A program made the position numbers and the translations under genes. From Anaerolinea sp. (lineage in GTDB: Bacteria; Chloroflexota; Anaerolineae; Anaerolineales; Villigracilaceae): a stretch of DNA of 64,000 nucleotides. Below the pieces are notes generated by a model, which worked only from the letters and a program-made list of their open reading frames with translations, did no database searches and was not told the DNA's origin. Where the stretch lies: contig DYID01000011.1 in the NCBI GenBank assembly GCA_020723805.1, forward strand, positions 1 to 64,000. The letters are read 5' to 3'. This document shows positions 1 through 8,883 of this stretch, in pieces (position 1 is the first letter of the stretch; every line of letters begins with the position of its first letter).

Positions 1-49
1 TGATCTGCTGCGCTATGTCGGCATATTGTCAGAATAATTTGGAAAAGTG

Positions 50-92
50 CAAAATGTCGCGCTACGAAGGAACTGCGTAAGGTGAGTTAATC
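50..92. repeat. Partial copy of a dispersed intergenic element (TGTCGCGCTACGA..AACTGCGTAAGGTGAGTTAA)
   Basis: Shares TGTCGCGCTACGA and AACTGCGTAA with the element at 44541-44646 (reverse complement), and GCGTAAGGTGAGTTA with both 4031-4115 and 44541-44646. Confidence 0.55.
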
Positions 93-740
93 TATGAAAA
101 TAGGCTCTGCCCTGCCCAAAATGGGGGTGGGTTTTTCAAAGAAAACGTCTATGAAGGCGGTGAGAGTGGCGAACTGTTCGCGCAGATTCCAGAACACCAG
201 TGATGACCGGCGATAGTTGAGGTTGTTTGCTTCCACGCCAAATGCTCGAACGCCCAGCGCATTGCAGAGAAACAGTGCACGGGGCAGGTGGAAGCGCTGG
301 GTCACCAGCACGGCTCTTTTTAGCCCAAAGATGGCTTTTGCCCGGTAACAGGTATCGTAGGTGCGTTTGCCGGCGTAATCCAGCACAATCGCCTCGTCTG
401 GGATGCCCAGCGCAAGGGCATACTGACGCATGGCGCCGGGTTCGTTGTAATGGAGTGACGGGTTGTCGCCGCTCATCAGCAGTTTTTCCACCTTGCCGCT
501 GAAATATAGGCGCGCGCCGGTCTCCACGCGGTCACGCAGAACGGCGGTTGGGGTTCCATCCCGCCGCAAACCTGCGCCAAAGATGATGGCAACTCGTTCG
601 GAGGGCGCCTCTGCCGCGCTGTAGATTTTGTTCCAGGCTTGCAGGGTGGTGATGAGGCGCGGCAGGAGCAGTCCCAGCGCCCCCAAAATGACTGCCCACA
701 GAATGAGCCGCCTGACCCATTTGACAATCCGTTTCAACAT
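87..740 (-). CDS. SanA/YdcF-like DUF218 membrane protein
   Basis: N-terminal TM helix, then AIIFGAGLRRDGTPTAVLRDRVETGARLY...MSGDN...Y.EP.AM...A...G.P...I.LDYAGKRTYDTCYRA. Confidence 0.85.
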   Translation of the reverse strand: MLKRIVKWVRRLILWAVILGALGLLLPRLITTLQAWNKIYSAAEAPSERVAIIFGAGLRRDGTPTAVLRDRVETGARLYFSGKVEKLLMSGDNPSLHYNEPGAMRQYALALGIPDEAIVLDYAGKRTYDTCYRAKAIFGLKRAVLVTQRFHLPRALFLCNALGVRAFGVEANNLNYRRSSLVFWNLREQFATLTAFIDVFFEKPTPILGRAEPIFID

Positions 741-875
741 GGCGGTGATTCTAATGAAAAATGATGAATGCTGTATGTGAATTCACAGCCTTTGATTACT
801 AACAAGACTGCAATGAAACAGAACGGTTCTGACATTGTCAATTTTGGAGGAATCAATAAAATAAAATATGAGAAA

Positions 876-908
876 CCAAGGACGGTCCTTGGAGAAACTT
901 TTTTTTAG
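876..908 (+). promoter_or_regulatory. Hairpin CCAAGGA-CGG-TCCTTGG followed by a T-run, upstream of the pilin gene
   Basis: 7-bp perfect stem 876-882/886-892, T-rich stretch ~899-906, 32 nt before the ATG at 924. Confidence 0.5.
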
Positions 909-923
909 AGAAAGGATCTCATT

Positions 924-1076
924 ATGTTATTCGCTCCCAAAGAAAAGGGTCAGGGCCTCGTCGAGTATGCGATTATTCTCGCGCTCGTCGCCATCGTTGT
1001 GATTGCAGTCATGCGGCTCTTGGGTCCCAAGGTCGGCAACACCTTCAGCAAAATCAACAGCGAGCTGCCCAGTTAA
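924..1076 (+). CDS. Flp-family type IVb pilin-like protein (50 aa, absent from ORF track)
   Basis: Translation MLFAPKEKGQGLVEYAIILALVAIVVIAVMRLLGPKVGNTFSKINSELPS; GQGLVEYA pilin motif and hydrophobic helix; AAAGGA upstream; terminator just downstream. Confidence 0.88.
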   Translation: MLFAPKEKGQGLVEYAIILALVAIVVIAVMRLLGPKVGNTFSKINSELPS

Positions 1077-1094
1077 CGGGCAAGAACATAGCAG

Positions 1095-1127
1095 AAAGCC
1101 CCGCCGTTCGGCGGGGCTTTTTTCTTT
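1095..1127 (+). terminator. Rho-independent terminator of the Flp pilin gene
   Basis: AAAGCCCCGCC-GTTC-GGCGGGGCTTTTTT. Confidence 0.9.
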
Positions 1128-1133
1128 CTAGGG

Positions 1134-1823
1134 TCAATCGTCCGCGGCGGCGCGGGCGACCTCCTCCGGCTCGAAGACGACTTCCTCTTTGCCGGTCAGT
1201 TTTTCCTGCACTTTTTCGACAATCAGCCGCAGGTGACCGGAATGAGAGACGTAGTCCAGGTCATCTGCAGGGACGGCGAGAACGGGGCAAAGGGTAAAGT
1301 TCTCTATCCACTCTTCATATAAACGATTCAGTCCCTGAAGGTATTCGGGGGTAATCGTCCGTTCGTAATCCCGTCCGCGGCGGGCGATGCGGTTCATCAG
1401 GGTGGGGACGGAGGCTCGAAGATAGACGACCAGGTCCGGGGGCGGAAGGAGGCGGGAGGTCGTTTCGTAGAGGTCGCGGTAGGTTTGGTAGTCGCGCTGG
1501 TTGATGTATCCCTGAAGGAAGAGGTTGTAGGCGAAGATTTCCGCATCTTCATACACGCTGCGATCCTGCACCACCGAGCCGGGATGCTGACCCAGTTTGT
1601 GATGGGAGCGCAGGCGGTGCGTGAGGAAGAAAATTTGCGAGTGAAATGCCCAGGCGTTCATGTCCTGGTAAAAATCTTTGAGGTAGGGGTTTTCGGTAAC
1701 CGGTTCGTAAAACGGCTCCCAGCCCAAACGGACGCAGAGCATTTCCACCAGCGTGGATTTTCCCACGCCGATATTGCCTGCCACGGCAACGTATTTTTTC
1801 ATGGCTCTCCTCCAAAAAAGCAA
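1134..1823 (-). CDS. Deoxynucleoside kinase family (dAdo/dCyd kinase-like); start may be 1802 (MKKYVAV)
   Basis: P-loop GNIGVGKST, FYEPVTENPYL, VVQDRSVYEDAEIFA. Confidence 0.9.
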   Translation of the reverse strand: MLFWRRAMKKYVAVAGNIGVGKSTLVEMLCVRLGWEPFYEPVTENPYLKDFYQDMNAWAFHSQIFFLTHRLRSHHKLGQHPGSVVQDRSVYEDAEIFAYNLFLQGYINQRDYQTYRDLYETTSRLLPPPDLVVYLRASVPTLMNRIARRGRDYERTITPEYLQGLNRLYEEWIENFTLCPVLAVPADDLDYVSHSGHLRLIVEKVQEKLTGKEEVVFEPEEVARAAADD

Positions 1824-1833
1824 TTGGCAATGG

Positions 1834-2661
1834 TTAAGGGATTTCTCCCGCCAGTTCTTTGTCTATAACCTGTTTGAAAATATCGAGCGGCTGGGCGCCC
1901 ACGATGGCGAGCCCGTTGATGAAGAATGTGGGAGTGGAACGCACACCCAGGTTCATGGCAAAGTCGAGGTCTGCCTGAACGGCTTCGCGGAATCTGCCCT
2001 CGGTGATGCAGGATGTGAATCTTTCCATGTCCAACCCCAACTCCTCGGCGTATTGTGTATAGATGTCGCTGCCGAGGGCGCTGCTGCTGAAGAGTTTTTC
2101 ATGGAATTGCCAGTAGGCATTCTGTTCGCCGGCGCACATGGCGGCTTCGGCGGCAGGAAAGGCGTCGGGATGGATGGATGTCAGCGGGAAATGGCGGTAC
2201 ACCAGACGGATTTTGCCCGGATAGGCGTTGAACAGCGGCTCATAGACCTGTTCGTGCCAGCGGCGGCAGAAGGGACACTGGTAATCGCTGAATTCGACGA
2301 TGGTAATGGGCGCGTCTTTCGGCCCAATGGAAGGAAAACCCTCCGTGGCGATTTCGTAACGGGTGAACTGCGGCTGCGGTGTGACCGGCGCTTCCACCAC
2401 CGGACCTTGCGCTTGGGCGCTCGTCACTGGGCTTTTCGCCGCCGATTCGAATCCCCACACCACATAGCCAAGCAGAACACCTGCGGCAAAGGCAAAAACC
2501 GTCAAAACCGCATAAAAGTGACTGACCTTGAATGTGAAAGCCTCGTCCTGTTTGATTTCCGTCTCTTCCAGGATTTCCGGTTCGATGATTACTTCTTCTT
2601 CGATTTTTTTCTTTCGGATGGATTTGGTTGGCATGTCGGGCATTATAACATGCACGCGCAA
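1834..2661 (-). CDS. DsbA-family thioredoxin-fold protein, membrane anchored
   Basis: TM helix, then IVEFSDYQCPFCRRWHEQV (CPFC), and GVRSTPTFFINGLAIVGAQP. Confidence 0.9.
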   Translation of the reverse strand: MRVHVIMPDMPTKSIRKKKIEEEVIIEPEILEETEIKQDEAFTFKVSHFYAVLTVFAFAAGVLLGYVVWGFESAAKSPVTSAQAQGPVVEAPVTPQPQFTRYEIATEGFPSIGPKDAPITIVEFSDYQCPFCRRWHEQVYEPLFNAYPGKIRLVYRHFPLTSIHPDAFPAAEAAMCAGEQNAYWQFHEKLFSSSALGSDIYTQYAEELGLDMERFTSCITEGRFREAVQADLDFAMNLGVRSTPTFFINGLAIVGAQPLDIFKQVIDKELAGEIP

Positions 2662-2740
2662 GGGGCAACTTTAAGGCTTGGAAAACGCTCCGTTATAAAG
2701 GTTAGACTTTATCCGTAATAAGTCGAGAGTCCATATTGGA

Positions 2741-2815
2741 CACTGATGAACGCAGAAAAAAGCAGATTTTTTCTCTTTGCATCAGCGTGAGTCAGCGTTT
2801 ATCTGTGTTCCAATT
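2741..2815. repeat. Imperfect inverted repeat of the 'CACTGATGAACGCAG...GCGTTTATCTGTGTTCC' type
   Basis: TTGGACACTGATGAACGCAG versus RC of CAGCGTTTATCTGTGTTCCAA; similar element at 62078-62163. Confidence 0.6.
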
Positions 2816-2958
2816 TTAGTTCGGATAGAGTCTATTTTTAGGAGCATACTTGGTGGTCTCTACCGCCGCCCTTGCGCTGGAGAGCGCAAAATCGCAAGAC
2901 TTTTTAGATGATTGCAACAAAGCACTTGAAAAAGCGTATATTGGAATAAACGCTGATT

Positions 2959-3195
2959 TTGGAGGTAGAAATGACTGCACGTGAAAATCGCATTCCCTGG
3001 TATCTGTGGCCCCTTGCCGCCGTTTGGAAACTGCTCGCCGTCATCGTCGAAATGACCGGGCGGTTCGTTGCCATGATCCTCGGCATCGTGCTGATGATCG
3101 CCGGCGCGCTCATCAGCCTGACGGTGGTCGGAGCGATTGTAGGGATTCCGCTGGCAATTGTGGGGTTGCTGTTGTTCCTCAAGGGCATCTTCTAA
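2959..3195 (+). CDS. Small two-helix membrane protein, unknown function
   Basis: AGGTAGAAATG start context; two hydrophobic segments (FVAMILGIVLMIAGALI, VGAIVGIPLAIVGLLLFL). Confidence 0.65.
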   Translation: MEVEMTARENRIPWYLWPLAAVWKLLAVIVEMTGRFVAMILGIVLMIAGALISLTVVGAIVGIPLAIVGLLLFLKGIF

Positions 3196-3199
3196 AAAG

Positions 3200-3333
3200 T
3201 GTCTGAAAAGAGATTTCCATTGCTCCGAAAATGCGTAGGATGCGCTCTCTTGCGCATTCCGCGACGTTACACCTGCCCTGGCGGGCGGTGCCTGGGGAGA
3301 ACTTTGCTTACGCAAAACATCAGTTTTCAGACA
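3200..3333. repeat. 134-bp intergenic element bounded by perfect 10-bp inverted repeats
   Basis: TGTCTGAAAA (3200-3209) / TTTTCAGACA (3324-3333); internal 24-mer TGGCGGGCGGTGCCtGGGGAGAAC recurs at 58805-58828 with one mismatch. Confidence 0.5.
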
Positions 3334-3348
3334 TTCTCTAAAGCGGCG

Positions 3349-4029
3349 TCAGAGGGAGGGGGTGAGGCGTGGAGTCCGTTTTCGCAGGCGTGCCAGGATT
3401 CGGTCCCGCAATGAAGCGGCAGTCCGACGCACCGGCGGGACGCGCAAAACAAGCAGCAGGAGGACAATCAGTCCATAGACCAGTGGACGCACAATCTCTC
3501 CCTGCAAGGCGAAGAGGCTGCCTTTTTTGCTCCAGGCGTAATGCAACACGACCAGAGGGGCGATGAGATACACCATCTGGTGGAGACGCTTCCAGCCCCT
3601 GCCCAGCCGTTTCTTCCAGATGTCGAAGGAAGTCCATGCAAGGGGGATGAGCAGGAGGAATGAAATCACGCCCATGATGATGAAGGGCTTTTCAAAGACG
3701 GTTTGGGCGATGAGACTCCACGCCAGCCCGTAATCGAGGTGTAAAAAGATAAGCACATGGATGACGGCGTACATGAAGGCATACAGCCCCAGTGTACGAC
3801 GCCGCTTGAGAAGTTCCGCCCAGTGGAAGAGCGTGTGGAGCGGCGTACAAGCCAGCGACAGTACCAACAGCGTGATGGCATGGCGTCCCGTGCGCTGTTC
3901 CAGCGCCTGAATGGGGTTGGCAGTGAGGTCGTTGGTAAAGAATTGAAACAGTAAAAGTACCAGCGCCGACCAGGCATACACATGTACGGCGATTTGAAGT
4001 GGGGTGTAATGGGAAGAGAATTTTTTCAT
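3349..4029 (-). CDS. msrQ: MsrQ-like heme-binding membrane subunit (ferric reductase-like TM)
   Basis: Six-TM ferric reductase-like protein (TGRHAITLLVLSLACTPL, RRTLGLYAF, LHYAWSKKG) next to an MsrP-like gene. Confidence 0.85.
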   Translation of the reverse strand: MKKFSSHYTPLQIAVHVYAWSALVLLLFQFFTNDLTANPIQALEQRTGRHAITLLVLSLACTPLHTLFHWAELLKRRRTLGLYAFMYAVIHVLIFLHLDYGLAWSLIAQTVFEKPFIIMGVISFLLLIPLAWTSFDIWKKRLGRGWKRLHQMVYLIAPLVVLHYAWSKKGSLFALQGEIVRPLVYGLIVLLLLVLRVPPVRRTAASLRDRILARLRKRTPRLTPSL

Positions 4030-4030
4030 A

Positions 4031-4115
4031 ACTCACCTTACGCGAAACGTCCCGAAGGTTCTCGCAAATTGCGCCTATTTTCCAGCCAAACCTTCGGGAC
4101 GGTGCGTAACATCAG
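4031..4115. repeat. Dispersed element ACTCACCTTACGC...GCGTAACATCAG enclosing a CGTCCCGAAGG palindrome
   Basis: Same ends as 44541-44646; internal perfect 13-bp IR CGTCCCGAAGGTT (4048-4060)/AACCTTCGGGACG (4089-4101). Confidence 0.65.
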
Positions 4116-4193
4116 TTCATAAAAATCTTTCCACTCATCCATACCAATCTTCAGAATGTGTTGGTGAAGATCGGTAAGGATTGGCGGAATACT

Positions 4194-5162
4194 CTAATAA
4201 TACACGCTCAAATCCATGCCGTCGTAGAGATGTGCCACCTCTTCCGCATAGCCGTTGAACATCAATGTTTCGCGGCGTCCGAACTCGCCGATGCGGCGTT
4301 CCGTCGCCTGCGACCAGCGCGGATGCGGCACTTCCGGGTTCACGTTGGAGTAGAAGCCATATTCGTTCGGGGCGACCGTATTCCAAAGCGTGGCAGGCTG
4401 TTCCGCCACCAGTTCGATTTTCACAACCGATTTGATGGACTTGAAGCCATACTTCCACGGCACGACGAGTCGAATCGGTGCGCCGTTTTGGTTGGGCATC
4501 GGCTCACCGTATAAGCCGGTGGCAAGGATGGTCAGGTCGTGCATGGCTTCGTCGAGCCGCAAGCCTTCCTGATAGGGCCAAGGGTAGAAGCGGCTCTTTT
4601 GCCCGGGCATTTCTTCAGGACGATAAACCGTTTCGAAACGCACATACTTCGCAGCGGAGGTCGGCTCAACCTCCTTCAGCAGACTCGCCAGCGTGAACCC
4701 CGTCCACGGGATGACCATGCTCCACGCCTCCACACAACGCAGGCGGTAAATGCGCTCTTCCTGTGTGAAGCGGCTGAGCAGGTCTTCGATGTCATACGTC
4801 TTCGGCTTGTTGACCAGCCCATACACTTCCACCGTCCAGGGTTTTGGGGTGAATTTTTGCGCCAGCCGCGCGACTCCCTCTTTATCGGTGGTGAACTCGT
4901 AATAGTTGTTGTAGTTGGTAATGTCCTCGAAAGTATTGGCGGGATCGCCCAACTCATCCACTAATTCCGAAGCGGCGACAGGCGCCTCCGACTCAGGGAC
5001 GGCTGAATCGGTCACGGACGGCGCACACGCCGCGAGCAGCGCCGACCCGCTCACGATGCCGGCTGCCTTGAGAAACTCCCGCCGCGACAAATACACTGAA
5101 TACGGCGTGATCTCGGATGATTTGACGGGAACGGACTTGAATTTACTGGTCATTCTATTCAC
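4194..5162 (-). CDS. msrP: MsrP-like molybdopterin-dependent methionine sulfoxide reductase catalytic subunit
   Basis: [10 protein letters not shown] twin-arginine signal, [43 protein letters not shown]. Confidence 0.93.
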   Translation of the reverse strand: MNRMTSKFKSVPVKSSEITPYSVYLSRREFLKAAGIVSGSALLAACAPSVTDSAVPESEAPVAASELVDELGDPANTFEDITNYNNYYEFTTDKEGVARLAQKFTPKPWTVEVYGLVNKPKTYDIEDLLSRFTQEERIYRLRCVEAWSMVIPWTGFTLASLLKEVEPTSAAKYVRFETVYRPEEMPGQKSRFYPWPYQEGLRLDEAMHDLTILATGLYGEPMPNQNGAPIRLVVPWKYGFKSIKSVVKIELVAEQPATLWNTVAPNEYGFYSNVNPEVPHPRWSQATERRIGEFGRRETLMFNGYAEEVAHLYDGMDLSVYY

Positions 5163-5305
5163 CTATAAAATGAAAAGATGTTTGCCGCTAAGGAGAGGGG
5201 TAATTCGGAGTTCAGATGCCCCCATTCTATGAAACCTTTCTTACATGGAGATTACCAGATGCTGAAAATAGGATAAGAATGCCGCCCTTCATGCCCATTT
5301 CAAAT

Positions 5306-6922
5306 TCACTCGTTTTTTTCCAGTTCCCGATATACCATTACACGGTTACGTCCGGCGTGTTTGGCGGCGTAGAGGGCGCGGTCTGCCGCGCGCAGAAGTT
5401 CCTCCTTCTTTTCGCCGTGCAGCGGAAAAGCGGAAACGCCCATGGAAACAGTGACATTGAGACTGAAGCGTCCAAAGGGAATGTAGAGCGATGAGATGGA
5501 ACGGTGCAGCGACCCCACCCGCTCTCTGGCAACCTCAAGGCTGATGTTCGGCATGACCAGCACGAATTCTTCCCCCCCGTAACGACAGACAAAATCGCCC
5601 TGGCGGCTCTGGCTGGTCACTGTTTCCGCCAGCGTTTTGAGGACGATATCGCCGGCTTCGTGACCGTAGGTGTCGTTGACTTCCTTGAAGTGATCAATAT
5701 CCATCATCACAATGCACAACGGATAGACTTCGCGGGCGGCGCGCGCCAGTTCGCGTTCGAGGGTTTCCTCCAGGTAGCGGCGGTTGAAGAGATTGGTCAA
5801 CGCATCGCGGATTGCCTGTTCGCGCAATTGACTTTGAAGCAGACCGATTTCAATTAACTGGGTCTGCATGCGGTCCATGGCGTGACGCAGGTCTTTTTCC
5901 ACCTCCTTGCGGTCGGTGATGTCGCGGAAGACGATGAGACGTCCGCTCAGGGTGTGGTCGTCGTCGTAGAGGGGAGTCACCCGCAGGTCCAGGTAACGAG
6001 ACGGTTTGTGGGGAAGCCGCATTTCAGTGCGGATTTCCGGTCCGTTCATCAGATGTTCGAAGCGATCATTCCAAATGGTGAGGATGTCTGAAATGTTTTT
6101 TCCCAGGAAAGAAACAGGGTCGGCATCGAGAAAGGTCCTCATGGCAGGGTTGATATCCACAATGCGCCCCTGTGCATCAACGACCACCAAACCATCGCTC
6201 ATTTTTTCGATGAGATGACTGCGCGCAAAGGGGACCAGATCCATGAATTTGTGGCGGAAGATGGCGTAGGCATATACCATCCCCGCGATGCCAAAGGTCA
6301 TGGGAGCATAATCCGGGTCACTGGAACCTTCGGTGCGCAGATGGGTAAAGGCGCTGAACAGAAAAGGCACCACCGAGCCGAGCAGTATCATCAGGTATTG
6401 TTTCTTGAAGAAGGCATTTGCCTGGCGGTAACTTGTCACCAAGAGTGTAAACCCCAGCAGGACAAGCAGATAGGAATAGAACAAGTGTATCCAAAACCAT
6501 ACGCCGCGCTGGATTTCCATAAAGACATACTCCCCCCAGGACGACTCCTGTATAGAAGCAAAGAAAGCCCGAGGCGCCAGCCAGACGAGAAGTACGACCA
6601 GCGCAGGCTCGATGCCCAGCAACAGGAGATTCCGAAAGGTGATCCATTTTTCGCGGTTGGTGAGGAACAACGTAAAGAGCAGAAAACAGGTCGGCACGAC
6701 GACCACACCCAGGTATGTCGCCTTTAACCAGAAAATTTTCTGTTGCAGCGGCACCACCAGCCAGGTCATTGCGTAAGAGCCCGACCATATAAACATTCCC
6801 AAAAGCATGACCTTCAATACAAAAGCGCCTGGAGCCGTTCGCTTCCAGACGATGATAATTACGCTCAAGGTTGCAAGGGCGGAAAACGCCAAAACAAAAA
6901 AGTAGGGATGCAATTGAAACAT
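5306..6922 (-). CDS. Membrane diguanylate cyclase: N-terminal multi-TM sensor + PAS + GGDEF
   Basis: PAS-like DGLVVVDAQGRIVDINPAM; CRYGGEEFVLVMP active site. Start placed at MFQLHPYFF because the upstream ORF extension overlaps a terminator hairpin. Confidence 0.9.
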   Translation of the reverse strand: MFQLHPYFFVLAFSALATLSVIIIVWKRTAPGAFVLKVMLLGMFIWSGSYAMTWLVVPLQQKIFWLKATYLGVVVVPTCFLLFTLFLTNREKWITFRNLLLLGIEPALVVLLVWLAPRAFFASIQESSWGEYVFMEIQRGVWFWIHLFYSYLLVLLGFTLLVTSYRQANAFFKKQYLMILLGSVVPFLFSAFTHLRTEGSSDPDYAPMTFGIAGMVYAYAIFRHKFMDLVPFARSHLIEKMSDGLVVVDAQGRIVDINPAMRTFLDADPVSFLGKNISDILTIWNDRFEHLMNGPEIRTEMRLPHKPSRYLDLRVTPLYDDDHTLSGRLIVFRDITDRKEVEKDLRHAMDRMQTQLIEIGLLQSQLREQAIRDALTNLFNRRYLEETLERELARAAREVYPLCIVMMDIDHFKEVNDTYGHEAGDIVLKTLAETVTSQSRQGDFVCRYGGEEFVLVMPNISLEVARERVGSLHRSISSLYIPFGRFSLNVTVSMGVSAFPLHGEKKEELLRAADRALYAAKHAGRNRVMVYRELEKNE

Positions 6923-7021
6923 GGTCAGCCTGCACCTGCGTACCGTTCGCAGGTATGTCGCTTCTATTTTACTTTGTTTACCAGGGGGGATAGCAGCCGC
7001 CCGTCCGCCTAACATAAAAGC

Positions 7022-7050
7022 AAAGGCTTGCCTTTCGCCGGCAAGCCTTT
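7022..7050 (-). terminator. Rho-independent terminator downstream of the STAS gene
   Basis: Minus strand AAAGGCTTGCCGGCGAAAGGCAAGCCTTTGCTTTT, just after the STAS stop at 7075. Confidence 0.8.
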
Positions 7051-7074
7051 GCTTTCTTTTCCTGCTCATTCAAC

Positions 7075-7452
7075 TCACTTCTCGCCAAAAGCCTCCAGCG
7101 CAGATTCCATGCTCTCGTACATGGGAATATTCTGTAAAAAACCGGTAATCCCAAGGACATTGTAAATCTGTGGCGGAGCACTGCACAGTTTGAGATGTAT
7201 CGTTTTGTGTGGGTCATCTGCCGGCGTGAACATCTGGTACACCTTTTGGAGGGCACGCATGCCGGCGCTGGTGAGCGTGTCGAGGTCGCTCATTTCAATC
7301 AGCAGGTAACGCGTCCCTGCCTCATACGCCGATTGTGCGGCTTGCAAAAACTGTGGTTCGCTTTGGGCGTCCAGCCAGCCGCCAACATGAAAGACGGTCA
7401 CCGGCACGCGGGCTTGGATTTGCTCGCTGGTCATCTTCAAATCGCTTTTCAC
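7075..7452 (-). CDS. STAS-domain anti-sigma factor antagonist-like protein
   Basis: VTVFHVGGWLDAQSEPQFLQAAQSAYEAGTRYLLIEMSDLDTLTSAGMRALQKVY. Confidence 0.88.
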   Translation of the reverse strand: MKSDLKMTSEQIQARVPVTVFHVGGWLDAQSEPQFLQAAQSAYEAGTRYLLIEMSDLDTLTSAGMRALQKVYQMFTPADDPHKTIHLKLCSAPPQIYNVLGITGFLQNIPMYESMESALEAFGEK

Positions 7453-7500
7453 TTTCGCCTCGTTTTCTTTATAAAAGTGGACACCTATAAAGGGGAACGG

Positions 7501-8667
7501 TTACATCTTCTTCACATATTCTGCCTGAACAAAACCCTGCACACCGCTTTCATTTTGCACGAACAGCCATTTTCCCGCCGCACCAATTTTGCGCGCCGCC
7601 TGCGCTTCGTTTTCCAAAACGGTGAGCCGCGCCTTCACTGGTTCGTTCGCCAGCGCCTTCGATTTGACCGATGCCGTTTCATAGATTTTCAAACCAAATT
7701 TGCCGACGGTCGCCTTGACGCGCACCACCAGCGCAGACGGAGACGGCACACCCGCTTCACCCCCTGAACTGGGGGTTGGTCCCGCCGTAGACGGATAGAC
7801 CTCCCCCGGCACCTTTTCCAGATACCAGGCGGCGGCGAGACCTTCCTTGCCGCTCTTCGTACGGACTTTTACCCACTGGTTGAGGGCGCCGATCTTCGTC
7901 CAGCCGTTGGGTTCGACGATGGTCAGCACGTCGCCGGCGTGAGCGGCGTCCACGATATTGGCTTTGGAGGAGGTATCCTCACTGGTGCGGATGTTCAAGC
8001 CGAGGGTCACGTCGGATTTGACGCGGGCTTTGGGTCCAGCCGTCGAAACGGGAACAGTTGTCGGCGGAGTCTGAGGCGTGCCGGTCGAGGTCGCTTTTTG
8101 ACCGGGCAGTTGAATTATCCCGTCGGCGTTGATGTTTTCGTAAAGGACAATCTGCACGATGGAACGCTGAAGTGGGTTGCCGTGACTGTAGCGCGGCATG
8201 AGATAGGTTTCTTTGGTGACATCGGGCTGATAGGGCCAGGGGTCGAGCATGAGGTAGTCGTTGCCTTTGCGGGCAATGAGCACCACGTAGTGCGTGAGCA
8301 GTCCGGGCGCCGGGGTGCTATCTACACAGACGATGGCAGGTTGACCGGCGGCAAGGGCGGCGTCAATCTGGTCGAGGGGCGCGGGTGTGTCGTAGCATTT
8401 GACGATGGAGTTGAGCCGCATCTGTGGGAACAGTTGTGTGACGCTGTGCCAGCGGATGCCGGAACCGGCAAAACCGTTGGCGTCTTGCAGTTTCTGGTTG
8501 AGGGCTTTGGGTGTGACGGTGTAGCCGTGTCCGCTCAGCACCATGGCGACGCTGGTGAGGGCGCACCCGACGTAGCCGATGGTGTCTGACGGCTGGCTGC
8601 CGAAGCCGAGTTTGTCGGCTTTCCATTGAGAGTCGTTCTGGGAATAGTAAACAAGTTGAAACGGCAT
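7501..8667 (-). CDS. C39-like peptidase with bacterial SH3-like repeats
   Basis: QNDSQW...YVGCALTSVAMVLSGHG, HYVVLIARKGNDYLMLDPWP, SH3-like LNIRTSEDTSSKANIVDAAHAGDVLTIVEPNGWTKI. Confidence 0.88.
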   Translation of the reverse strand: MPFQLVYYSQNDSQWKADKLGFGSQPSDTIGYVGCALTSVAMVLSGHGYTVTPKALNQKLQDANGFAGSGIRWHSVTQLFPQMRLNSIVKCYDTPAPLDQIDAALAAGQPAIVCVDSTPAPGLLTHYVVLIARKGNDYLMLDPWPYQPDVTKETYLMPRYSHGNPLQRSIVQIVLYENINADGIIQLPGQKATSTGTPQTPPTTVPVSTAGPKARVKSDVTLGLNIRTSEDTSSKANIVDAAHAGDVLTIVEPNGWTKIGALNQWVKVRTKSGKEGLAAAWYLEKVPGEVYPSTAGPTPSSGGEAGVPSPSALVVRVKATVGKFGLKIYETASVKSKALANEPVKARLTVLENEAQAARKIGAAGKWLFVQNESGVQGFVQAEYVKKM

Positions 8668-8780
8668 GGGGGTCTCCTTTGGCGGTTGGGAGGGGGGACG
8701 ATGGAGGGATTATAACGCTGGAAGGAGACAGAGCGAGGAAAGTGGGGAGTGGAAAGTGGATAATGGACATTATCTGAAAT

Positions 8781-8840
8781 AACCGTCCCGAAGGATTCTT
8801 TGGGCAAATCAAAGGGCAAATATCAGCCTTCGGGACGGTT
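8781..8840. repeat. CCGTCCCGAAGG inverted repeat element
   Basis: Perfect 14-bp IR AACCGTCCCGAAGG (8781-8794)/CCTTCGGGACGGTT (8827-8840). Confidence 0.75.
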
Positions 8841-8883
8841 TTCCGTAATTACGGATAAAGTCTAATGAATAGTAGTCTATGGT

